A stretch of 64,000 bases of DNA from Gordius sp. MW1. Taxonomy: Eukaryota > Nematomorpha > Gordioida > Gordea > Gordiidae. Positions 54,930 to 64,000 of the stretch are shown here, in pieces (position 1 is the stretch's first letter; the number at the start of each line of letters is the position of its first letter). The stretch is taken from assembly GCA_964036665.1 (NCBI GenBank), contig OZ038533.1, forward strand, positions 759,001-823,000, given 5' to 3'. A model generated the notes under the pieces. It saw nothing but the letters and a program-made list of their open reading frames with translations. It made no database searches and had not been told where the DNA came from. A program made the position numbers and the translations under genes.

Positions 54930-55213
54930 GACAGGGGGAAAAAGCTGAAGTTTGGACCTATATTATATACGCTGTGCGAAGATAATTATTTAATATCAAG
55001 TTGAATTTATTCAAATTATATTTTATAGAAGTAGTTTGCATTATATCAATTCGGGCCGGGCTCGGGCCTCAAGTCGGGCCGCCTCATCAGGCCCGACCCG
55101 AGCCCGAGCCCCGATACTTTTATAAAATTCTGCCCGAGCTCGGCCCAAAACCCGATCGGGTCGGGCCGGGCTCGGGCCGGGTCGGGCTTTGGGCGGCTTG
55201 TGCAGGGCTCTAG
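54930..55213. mobile_element. GC-rich hAT MITE, truncated, inverted relative to 33.9 kb
   Basis: The right end TGTGCAGGGCTCTA and the GGGTCGGGCCGGGCTCGGGC arrays are the reverse complement of 33928-34160, including the AT-rich TATATACGCTGTG(C/T)GAAGATAATTATT part. The left end is missing. Confidence 0.65.
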
Positions 55214-55577
55214 TGAAGGATCAGACTAAAATTTCTGGGTTTGAGGAAGTACTAGTGAAATGGAAGTGCTAGATTAAGCCTATCAATATTAGTGGTCTAA
55301 AGAAAAGTTTAATTCACCAAAATGACGGCATCATAATAAATAGTAAGTAGTCAAGAGCCAAAAACATAGTTCCGTCAGGCTTGGAAGGCCGAGATATCAA
55401 TCCTTTCTCATTCCATATAAACCAAAAATGTATACTACAACAAAGAAGCAGCATGAAAACCAGCTAGGGCGTCCCCTTAAGCGACGCGCGCATTCTTCGC
55501 CTGGAATGTGTGGGAAATAAACGAAGGCTACGGCTCTCTCACAAACGGAAGCGGTTAAAGACATTAATTTGTGTAGG

Positions 55578-56470
55578 ATGAAGTTTAGGTCATGGAATAT
55601 TGGTACTATGACTAGCAAGAGCAGAGAATTGGCAGACGTTCTAAGGAGGAGAAAAATCGATATCGTTGTATACAAGAGACCAAATGGAAGGGCCAAAAGC
55701 AAAATACATAGGTGACAGATACCAATTATATTTTTACGGTACAAAAACTCATCGGAATGGCGTCGGTATAGTGCTATCGGAAGAATTCCAGCAAACTGTC
55801 GTTGACGTTAAAAGAATCAATGACAGAATTATAGCGATACAGCTTTGTTATAAATCTACTACGATAAACGTTATATAAGCATACGCCCCTCAAAGTGGAT
55901 GCTCAGAGGCGGAAAAAGAGTGTTTTTGGAAGGAGCTTGAAGATGTTCTATCCCATTTCGGTAAAGAGGGATTAATAATTAACGGAGCGGACCTCAATGG
56001 ACACGTGGGCATATCAAGGGGAGAATTTGAAAGATATCACGGTGGTCGGGGTTACGCCCTATGAAATGAAGGAGGTACGGAAATTCTAGAAATTGCTCAA
56101 GCTTTGACCTAGCAATAAGAAATACCTTCTTCAAAAAGAGACAGGAACATCTATAACGTACAAAAGCGTCAGCCGTCAGATAGATTTCTTTCTAGTCAAC
56201 AGAGCGCACTTAAAGTATGTTTAAAATGTTAAGGTAATGCCGAGTGAAATATTGGCCTGCCAACACAAGCTGTTGGTGATGGACTTTATATTGAAAGGCA
56301 TTAAAGGCCAAAAGGTACAAAGAGTAGCGGCTACTATACAATGGAGGAAACTAAAGGATAATATTCAACATTTTCAGAAACAAGTAATTAAACATGCTGA
56401 ATTTAAGGAAAATACTTCATGTGAGGATCAATGGAATGGTATAACTGCCACAATGAAAGCGGGACGATAA
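55578..56470 (+). pseudogene. RTE-like endonuclease, frameshifted
   Basis: From ATG 55578: FRSWNIGTMTSKSRELADVL, then DIVVYKR where the family has a QET motif (shift near 55670), HRNGVGIVLSEEFQ, INDRIIAIQLCY, AYAPQSGCSEAEK after a stop at 55876, LIINGADLNGHVG and GRGY. From 56237 MPSEILACQHKLLVMDF closes the domain. The NGHVG motif is the Asp-Asn site of APE endonucleases (here D-L-N-G-H). There are at least five breaks. Confidence 0.75.
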
Positions 56471-56662
56471 ATAATAGGTGGCTAGCCCACTAAAAGAATT
56501 TACAAGGAGACGTGGTGGTGGAATGAAGAAGTGCAAAGATGTATCAAGGAAAAGAAGAGATTGTACAAAGTTTGGTATAAAAGCAAGGATATAATGATAC
56601 GCAAGCTTACCAAGTAGCTAAAAAATCGACTAAAAAATTCGCAGCGAAAGCAAAAAAGCAAG

Positions 56663-57780
56663 GTGTACGACATAAATGTAAAACTAAATTCAAAGGAAGG
56701 AGAAAGATTGATCTACAAAATCGCAATGTCAAGGGCCCGAAATTCTAAAGATTACCTAGAATGCCGGCTAATCAAGGGTCAAAAGGGAGAAATACTAACA
56801 CACGACAGCCATATACTACTAAGATGGTACGATTATTATAGCGATTTATCAATTGAAAAGGGGCCTGTAGGCGAAGACATTAACAAGGAAAATACAATAG
56901 GAGAATTGAACACAGCGGACTGGATCACGAAAACGGAAGTCAAAGTTGCTATGGGTAAAATAAAGTCAGTAAAAGCTTTTGAACCAGACAATATACCAAT
57001 AGAGGGCTTTAAAGCGTTAGGCAATACTGATGCGCGATTCCTCGCCAACCTTTTCAACAATATCTTAAAAACGGGTAAAATGCCTAACGAGTGGAGGGAT
57101 AGCTACATGATCCCGATATACAAGATGAAAGGGGACATTCAGGATTGCAACAATTACAGAGGGATAAAGCTTATGAGTCACACTTTCAAGGTGTGGGAAA
57201 AAGTGATCGAAAAACGGTTTCGGAATTTGTTTCAATTTCGAGATAACCAATTCGGATTTATGCCGGAGAGGTCTTCAGCAGACGCTCTAAACAGTGCTAA
57301 AAGATTAATGGAACGGTTTAAAGAAAGGGGAGAGGATTTGCACACGTGTTTCGATCATGAAAAAGCGTTCGATAAAGTTCCTCGTACTTTAGTGCGGAAA
57401 TGTCTTAAAGAAAATAATGTGCCAGAATTATACGTCAGAGTAATAAAAGATATGTACAAGGGAAATAGAACGTACGTTAGAACAGCGGTGGGGACTACAA
57501 AGGGCTTTGCCATTAATGGAGTCCATCAAGATTCAGCTCTTAGTCCTTCCTATTCATAATGATAATATAATAGATATTATTAACAAGGATTTGGGCGAGG
57601 AAGCTCCTTGGGCAAAGATCTTTGCAGACGATATAATCCTCTGTGCCAAAAGTGAACAAGAATTGGCTAATACTGTAAATAGATGGGTAAATGTAATAGA
57701 AGAAAGTGGTCTCAGGGTAAATCGAAAGAAAACAGAATACATGAAGACAAAGTATAAATCGGATGAAAACCAGCTAAGTG
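56663..57780 (+). pseudogene. RTE-like reverse transcriptase, truncated
   Basis: A 298-residue frame holds EVKVAMGKIKSVKAF, PIEGFKALG, EWRDSYMIPIYKMKGD, NNYRGIKLMSHTFK, DNQFGFMPERSSADA, motif A CFDHEKAFDKVPR (family FIDLEKA; the block is altered) and VHQDSALSP (family HQGSALSP). After a shift near 57550 it resumes with the FADDIILCAKS box (57630) and GLRVNRKKTEYMK. It ends at the hAT insertion, lacking the thumb and C-terminal part. Confidence 0.85.
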
Positions 57781-57915
57781 TAGTGTTTCAATCTCGTCTC
57801 GTCTCGGTCTCGAAAACAAAATCTCGTCTCGTCTCGGGAGCGATTAAGAAAATCTCGATCTCGTCTCGGTCTAGAAAAATCTCGGTCTCGTCTCGTCTCG
57901 TCTCGACTTTAAAAA
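57781..57915. mobile_element. hAT-like end with TCTCG motifs
   Basis: It starts TAGTGTTTCAATCTCG and contains about 15 TCTCG words. This is the opposite-end type to 41258-41402. It lies directly against the LINE. Confidence 0.5.
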
Positions 57916-58149
57916 AAAATATATTCGGAATAAAAATTTCTCCAGTTTTATTAAAAATATAAATAAGTGTTCAAAAATCCAAATGGCAAATTTTATATTT
58001 TTCGAAAAACTTTAATACACAAACTTTTTAAAGATTTAGTGGGACACGACATCTCATTGAATATAAAGATATGAATTAACTCATAAAGATAACATTTTCT
58101 ATAAAAAGTGCAGACTAAAAAAACTATAAATAAATTTGAAATATAAAAA
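57916..58149. other. AT-rich stretch
   Basis: Nothing recognised; probably the interior of the TCTCG element. Confidence 0.35.
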
Positions 58150-58403
58150 ATTAAATTTTATTGTTCTAGCAAATTATAAAATTTGTATTAAATTCACGGT
58201 GTCTGTCAACTATAAATGGACTTTAAAAATTATAAGTTCGCTTATAGTTGATTTAGTTGCATAATTGAGCAAAATGAGACCCTTTATTAATCTTTGCCAA
58301 TGCTTCAAAGTAGACCTTAACATATTTAAGGCAAATGTTTAAGTCCATTAATATAACCATCATTAATTTAGCCCATAGTGTTTATTGCATGTTTACTATA
58401 GCG
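58150..58403 (+). repeat. Dispersed repeat shared with 40.08-40.41 kb
   Basis: GACCTTAACATATTTAAGGC, AATGTTTAAGTCCATTAAT and GTTTACTATAGCG match the 40-kb copy in order; similarity stops exactly where family X begins. Confidence 0.6.
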
Positions 58404-60757
58404 CCTGATTTTATAATATCTAAGCAACGGTTTTAATTGAAACGTAGGAAATAATGGTAATAGATTTAATTGAAATTAAATAATATGTAACATGTATATT
58501 TTATGTGCAATGAACATTTCAATTTATATGTTACAAGATAAACTACAAATCATTAAGCTCTGAAGAGCACTTCGTACATTTTAAAATAGTGAAGTTAGCG
58601 ATATTTGTGGTACATTTAAGCATTACTGTATGACCCACAATAGCAAATGACAACATATATAAAACTTATCGGCACTGGACAGGTAAATGATCGTTTTTTC
58701 TAAGCCAGTACAGTGATGTTGATTGATGTCATGAATATTGTCACCGTTCAACTCACTTGGAATATAAAATTAAAGCAAAATTTTCTACCGAATCTTGTCG
58801 TTCAACTCACTTGAAATATAAAATTAAAGCAAAAATTTCTACCGAATCTTGTCGTTTAACTCACTTGGAATATTAAATTAATGCAAAAATGTGTAGCGTC
58901 TATTGTCACTGTTGAACTTGGCATATTAAATTAATGCAAAAATTTTTAGCGTCTCGTATCACTGTTGAACTTGGAATATTAAAATAATGCAAAAATTTCT
59001 AGCCCTTATAAAAAGGGTGATATTTTATATTTTTATCATTAATTCTTTGGCTTCACGGCTATCTTAGTCTTAAATGAATTCTGCCACAAAATTTATAATC
59101 CTGCTATCTATTTATTCAATCGTTACAAATCCAGCTTCTTGTTGTATGAGTATTTTTATATTGATATTAATGATCCTCATTTATTGTTGTTAATGACACA
59201 CTCGATGTTATTTATGAAATAATAACGGCTTAGGCGCATTTTTATCTTCTTAATATGACTGCTGTTTCTACATTTGTGTAAGAAAATATCTATTTTATTG
59301 TCTTATATCGTTTATTACATTTTATTATATATGGCTTTAAATTCCTAGATCTTTAGAGATACCTGAAATTAGATTTGTAAAAGGCGACGTTAGACTTTAA
59401 AATTTAGTGGTAACTTATTTTTGAAATAGCTTATCTAAAACGACGTTGGCTTAATTATTTCCGCTACTTCTGGACACTACTCTTGTAATTGAAAGATGAT
59501 CCAGGGCTTAGTTTCAAAATCGCATATTAAGCTTTAATTAATAAACGCTTGAATTTTAATTAAAAAAGATATTAGAAATTTACCAAAAAGGAATTTGTAA
59601 AGGCGAAGGCCACTTAATTGTAAAGAATTTAGTTTCTAAAAGTTTCTAATATATGTTCTTTCTTAGTATGTACATATCTAAAATTTTGCCTATTGTCTCT
59701 AAGTAACAAAATTAGTATGTTTAACATAAATACGCTAATTTTTGATGGCTATGAGAATTTAACGATATTTGTAACATTTAATTTAACAAGATGCTTTTAA
59801 TCTATTTTTTGATCAAATATTAGGTACGACGGGTATGGTAACCGAGAGCGAATTGAGCAATCAAGCAAATTACATAAATCAGAATAGTAAAACATTTAAT
59901 ACGTATTAAACTTTTAAACCTTACACTTTTGCATATAATTTAAATTTTTGATGAAGCGTTCCCAATATTTTGTCAAAATTACTGTGGTGAACGAAGTGAT
60001 GGACATTGTTGCATATGCTAGGATTAGCTTAGTCGAATGTGTTATACTCAAGGTTTTCATTATAGCAAATTTGTAAACAATTCAGAATAATGGAAACCGG
60101 AGAAAAGATTTAATTTATTTACTACAGATATTTGATAAAATAGAATGTTTGCATTAAACTTTACGTACATTTTAAAATTTTATAATTATAGATTTTAGTA
60201 TAATTTGCCATTTTGTAAACTTGTTATTTCAATTTATAATTGTTCGTTCATCTGTTTAAAAAATACCATATATTTTTACGTGTACAGTAAAATGGTTGTT
60301 GTCTAACTGAAGGGAATCTCTTTATTAAAATAATCATAAAAATTATAAATCTTGAGTGAAAAAATCTAGCCGAAATATGTTCCCTTGTCGAGTAGAGAAG
60401 ATTAAAAGATTTATTAATGAATTGAGGTGAAATAAATAGTTTTGATAATTTGTTTTATTAAGGGTAACTTACAACTTAGTCGTGGTGATGTTAATGGGCA
60501 CGCCTTATAACACTTACGCTGATGAAAAGAGTGAACACACTCATCATCTGTAAAGTCTAGCATGAGAAGCGCGTCCATGTTTTAAGGTCGCTTTTTTTAA
60601 TGATCTCCTCCCCTCATGGTCCTGAATCTTAGATAAAATTATCTTAGGGCGAGCTATGTTGATTATAAATTTTACTTCTCAATTTTTAAAAAAAAATATA
60701 CTAAAAATAGATTAAAATTTGAACCATATGTATAAACCATGAGATATATATATATAT
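58401..60757 (-). mobile_element. Family X repeat, inverted copy
   Basis: 58401-60600 is the reverse complement of 12440-14809. 60463-60757 additionally matches 38865-39155, including the CTTAGATAAAATTATCTTAG palindrome that the left copy lacks. It has no coding capacity. Confidence 0.65.
58740..59010 (-). repeat. Family X minisatellite, about five units
   Basis: Units read TTCAACTCACTTGGAATATAAAATTAAAGC and variants, about 55-60 bp each, inverted relative to 14090-14459. Confidence 0.8.
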
Positions 60758-60770
60758 TGACTCATTATCA

Positions 60771-60942
60771 GTGGCGTTGCTAGCCTTTTTGCCTTGGGGG
60801 GGGGGGGGGGGGGTTGAGCTGGTCAAGCCCTGGGGGGGGGACAAAAAAGGAATTTAACTACACAAACCCTTAAAAATTAAAACAAAAATATGTTCCCCCC
60901 CCCTCTTCTAATCCAAAACATGGATACGACCATGGGTCCAAC
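60771..60942. mobile_element. Degenerate poly-G MITE
   Basis: CAGTGGCGTTGCTAGCC is followed by a run of 18 G (60796-60813) and further G-runs, then CCCTTAAAAATTAAAACAAA and C-runs ending ATACGACCATGGG, as in 49578-49743. No target duplication seen. Confidence 0.5.
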
Positions 60943-61584
60943 GCAAATGAAAATTTTTTCCCTCATAAACGTTGGACAAACTTAAAATTCCGCAACTACT
61001 TTGTGTATTTTTTCTAATAACATCACACTGATATGTCTTAGACCCGCATGTTTCTAGGGCATCAAATAAATAAAATTAATTCATAAATAAAACAAAGTAA
61101 TGTAGTTGAAACAATATAAAAAATTTCACTTGTTTTGTATAAATGAATTGTAAGGGCACAAAGTGGAACGGGGATATTGACAAGAAATCGTTGACATTTT
61201 TAAAAATAACACAAATAGTAAAAAAACTATCCAACAAAGTTTTTATAAAAATATTTTATTGCCATAACCCCAAAAAATCGTGGCCATATATATAACAAAT
61301 TTTAATTTTACATATGCAATATTGGCAGCATTTTCAGGCAGCATTTTCAGGCAGCATTTATATTAGGAAAACAATGAGAACATTTAAAAGCCTTTTTTAA
61401 GGCTAGATCCTTAAAAGGCGTAATTATAACATAAAATATAAAAAAAAATTAATTATGAAATTAAAATTCGTTCGAGAATGAATATTTAGAAGTTATTGCC
61501 CCTGATGATATTATAGATCTATTTGCACAACCCCCCCCCCCCCCGTACACCATCTAAAAATTAAAATGAGCTTGACCTTAAAAA
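60943..61584. other. AT-rich stretch with a small direct repeat
   Basis: GGCAGCATTTTCA is repeated at 61325-61352. A C-run is at 61531-61545. No gene seen. Confidence 0.4.
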
Positions 61585-61875
61585 TATTCTGTTAAAATTA
61601 AATGAATCAAAATTTTACTTAATAATTTTAGATGAAGATGTGAGATGCATAGATCAACTTAGCGTTTGTGTACATTTGGTTGAATCCAATGGCACACCAA
61701 AAGGAATTTTTTTGGGATTTTTTTCCCTTGAAAGTTTTGATGCTTTAACAATTGCCTATAAAATTCAGGAATTTGTTATTAATATTAATTTATCATACTT
61801 TTGATGGGATATCACTAATAAAGGGGGAAATATAGTGTACAAACTAAACTATTTTTTGGAAAATCATTGGCTTTA
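61585..61875 (+). pseudogene. hAT transposase catalytic-region fragment
   Basis: A single frame encodes KLNESKFYLIILDEDVRCID, QLSVCVHLVES, PKGIFLGFFSLESFDALTIA and YKIQEFVININLSY, then a stop, then WDITNKGGNIVYKLN and ENHWLYMCMW. This is the block of zinc-finger-MYM/hAT transposases in which FxLIxDExxDxxxxxQLSxCVRYV leads to FLGFxxLxxxxAxxI and a later GYDGAxNM site. Here the first acidic motif is LDEDV and the second is lost. It is about 95 codons long and its flanks are unrelated. Confidence 0.6.
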
Positions 61876-62560
61876 TATGTGCATGTGGTACATAAAAAAA
61901 ACTCGGGCCTTCGGCCCTCGTGGGATGGGGGAGGGGGGAAGGGAAGGGGGGACGACTCATCTCTACTTTGTATAAATGAAGCATATTTGCTATGCAATGG
62001 GCATTATATGCAAAATGTTTATACAAATTTTACATCTAATTAAAAAATATGGGCGAGAAAGGTGGGAAGGAATTTTTCTATTTAATTAAAAAATTTGGCT
62101 TCTCCGGGTATTGAAGACGAACCTCTGCGTCAGGAAGCTGGTGAATATAACTTGATAGCACTAGCATATATTATTTTTATTTTAAAATTGTTATTAAAAA
62201 TTCTATAATGCATTTTGACTTATTCACGTGCGGTGTATCTATGACACGTAGAAAAATTTTACTAATTATATAAACTTACGCGTGCCATCTAATAAAGTAC
62301 AATTCGTGTTTTAATAGTTTAATAGAAGATTGAATTTAATTAGAAAGAACGGGCTATGATTATACCTTTGAAGGAGGTTTCAAATTTTGTGTTAGTTTCT
62401 ATCAATATATTGTATCGTAAATTAGAATCTAATACCTATATTTTTTTAACTATTACTTTTTAGGTTTTCTAAGAAATCACAATCTAATTAAATGAAATAT
62501 ATTAACCCAATAAAAAAATATATATGCATTTATAAGGTTAAAAATATATTACATAGTTGG
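61876..62560. repeat. G-rich tract, inverted repeat with 2.8 kb, then AT-rich DNA
   Basis: CGGGCCTTCGGCCCTCG (61905-61921) is a hairpin followed by a GGGGGAAGGG tract. 61950-62070 (ATTTGCTATGCAATGGGC, TATGGGCGAGAAAGGTGGGAAGG) is inverted relative to 2772-2850. No gene is in the remainder; the two 60-residue minus-strand frames here are composition artefacts. Confidence 0.5.
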
Positions 62561-64000
62561 CTGTCTGTTAGACCATCTATAGAATTTTTTTAGGTTAGTT
62601 ATAAAATTTGGCCAATGGTCATTTTTTTCCATTGGTCAGTACCAACAGATACTCTATAAGTCACAAAAAAACGGGGAAAAAATTTTTGATGCTCACTTTG
62701 GCCAATGGTCATTTTTTTCCATTGGTCAGCAGCCAGCGGACGGCCAAAAAGTCATATTATCAATGGTATTAACAGGAACAATCATAAGAGTCAAAAAAAA
62801 AACGGAAAAAAAATTTCAATTCACAATTTGGCCAATGGTCATTTTTTTAATTGGTCAGTACCAACACATACTCTATAAGTCAATGATAGCCAAAAAAAAC
62901 GAAAAAAATTTTTTGATGCTCACTTTGGCCAATAGTCATTTTTTTCAATTGGTCAGCAGCCAGCGGACGGCCAAAAAAGTCATATTATCAATGGTATTAA
63001 CAGGAACAATCATAAGACTCAAAAAAGACGGAAAAAATTTCAATTCACAATTTGGCCAAAGGTCTTTTCTTTTTTTAATCGTCTCTTATGTATTTATATC
63101 CTTTTTGACCGTGTCCTGGCTACTGACCATTGAAAAAATTCAAATCACAATTTGGCCAATGGTCACCTTTTTCCATTGGTCAGTAACAATAGACGGTCTA
63201 TAAATACATACAAGTCAAAAAAAAACGAAAAAAAAATTTGATTCACACTTTGGTTAATGGTGATTTTTTCCATTGGTCAGCAGCCAACGGACGGCCAAAA
63301 ACTCACATTATCAATGGGATTAACAAAAACAATATATTATTTTGAAAAGAAAACGAAAAAAAATTTTTGATTCACACTTTGGCCCATAGTGATTTTTTCC
63401 ATTGGTCATCAGCCAACGAACGGCAAAAAATTAACATTATCAATGGTATTAACAAAAACAATATATTAATTTAAAAAAAACGAAAAAAAAATTTTGATTC
63501 ACACTTTGGCCAATGGTGATTTTTTTCATTGGTCAGTAGCCAGCGGACGGTCAAAAAGTCATATAATCAATGGTATTAACAAGAACAATGTATTAATTTA
63601 ATTTAAAAAAAAAAATTTTGCCCTCTCCGAGATTCGAACCCACATTAGTAAAGGCGTAGGCTTTTGTAGGGGCACAGGGACCCACATTAGTAAAGGCATA
63701 TGCTTTTGTAGGGGCATAGGGACCCATATCATTAAAGGCGTAGGCCCTTGTAGGAAAGGGCATAGGGTATTTATCAATGTTAAGCTAATATACCCAATTC
63801 AAAGACAAAAAAATAAAATTTCGATTTATTTGGCCAATGGTCATTTTTTTCATTGGTCAGTAGCCAGCAGACGGTCAACAATTCATATTATCAATGGTAT
63901 TAACAAGAACAAAATATTAATTTAATTTAAAAAAATTCAAAAAAAATTCGTCCCCTCCCTGGCTTGAACCCTACACCTCCAGGTCACAAAGCTGGCGCCA
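62561..64000 (-). repeat. tRNA-headed SINE-like hairpin array, inverted
   Basis: At least ten hairpin units (GGCCAATGGTCATTTTTTTCC ATTGGTC and variants) run on the minus strand, interleaved with AAGTCATATTATCAATGG and TATTAACA(G/A)GAACAAT blocks. tRNA-like heads are at 63620-63645 (GAGATTCGAACCC on plus), and at the window end TGGCTTGAACCCTACACC leads to GTCACAAAGCTGGCGCCA, perhaps part of a tRNA anticodon and T arm. The 146-residue plus-strand frame at 62763 is just repeat. Confidence 0.6.

Larger units (their letters stand above)
55370..57780 (+). mobile_element. Second RTE-like LINE lineage
   Basis: The endonuclease-RT protein layout is that of the family at 26 and 47 kb, but with a clearly different sequence. 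It is cut at the 3' side (57780) by a TCTCG hAT end, so its 3' end is lost. Confidence 0.75.

Noticed and set aside
62763-63203. 146-residue plus-strand frame
   Set aside because: It is a translation of the hairpin array; the protein repeats with the DNA unit.
63964-64000. Functional tRNA gene at the right edge
   Set aside because: Only a T-arm-like and possibly an anticodon-arm-like part are visible, embedded in a repeat array and cut by the window end.

Overview
The window is AT-rich, intron-bearing eukaryotic DNA that reads almost entirely as transposable elements in several layers of nesting. I found no convincing host gene. It holds Gypsy, RTE-type LINE, restriction-like-endonuclease LINE, MULE, hAT, piggyBac, PIF/Harbinger and Helitron sequences, plus tRNA-headed SINE-like arrays. 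This fits an invertebrate animal; I cannot name the species, and an arthropod is only a guess. Nearly all coding regions are broken by frameshifts or stops, often at homopolymers, so some breaks could be assembly errors.

Layout, left part. 1-2.25 kb: a truncated repeat carrying a hAT MITE, then a tRNA-headed hairpin array. 3.127-12.001 kb: a Mutator-like (MULE) element whose transposase is split by a CsRn1-like Gypsy element (4.549-9.992 kb). That Gypsy element has a solo LTR in its gag gene, and the right MULE end holds a 737-bp foldback MITE. 12.44-14.81 kb: an unclassified repeat (family X) with a minisatellite core. 15.8-20.25 kb: a minus-strand LTR retrotransposon keeping a zinc-knuckle ORF, an unknown ORF and a protease but no reverse transcriptase. 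21.1-23.3 kb: a LINE with YLDD reverse transcriptase and a C-terminal zinc-knuckle/endonuclease-like region.

Middle. 24.2-25.6 kb: dispersed repeat A split by a hAT element. 25.9-28.97 kb: an RTE-like LINE. 28.981-31.546 kb: an internally deleted MULE relative with a 9-bp target duplication. 31.6-33.2 kb: a dead piggyBac transposase. 33.9-35.75 kb: two hAT elements, one with transposase remains. 36.8 kb: a PIF/Harbinger MITE. 41.4-43.5 kb: families M and T and a GC-rich hAT MITE. 43.9-45.7 kb: Helitron pieces, one with a 66-bp candidate intron.

Right part. 47.1-49.4 kb: a second, inverted, internally deleted RTE copy. 49.6-50.9 kb: two poly-G MITEs. 51.4-53.93 kb: a second, better-kept LINE of the restriction-like-endonuclease type, with a poly(A) tail, sitting inside repeat A. 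55.4-57.8 kb: a second RTE-like lineage. 58.4-60.76 kb: an inverted copy of family X. 61.6 kb: another hAT transposase fragment. 62.56-64 kb: the hairpin array again, opposite in orientation to the left one.

The genes form no shared pathway. What ties the window together is insertion history: paralogous copies inside the window (for example 41.40-41.62 kb) act as approximate empty sites that show where later elements landed. All boundaries and similarities were judged by eye.
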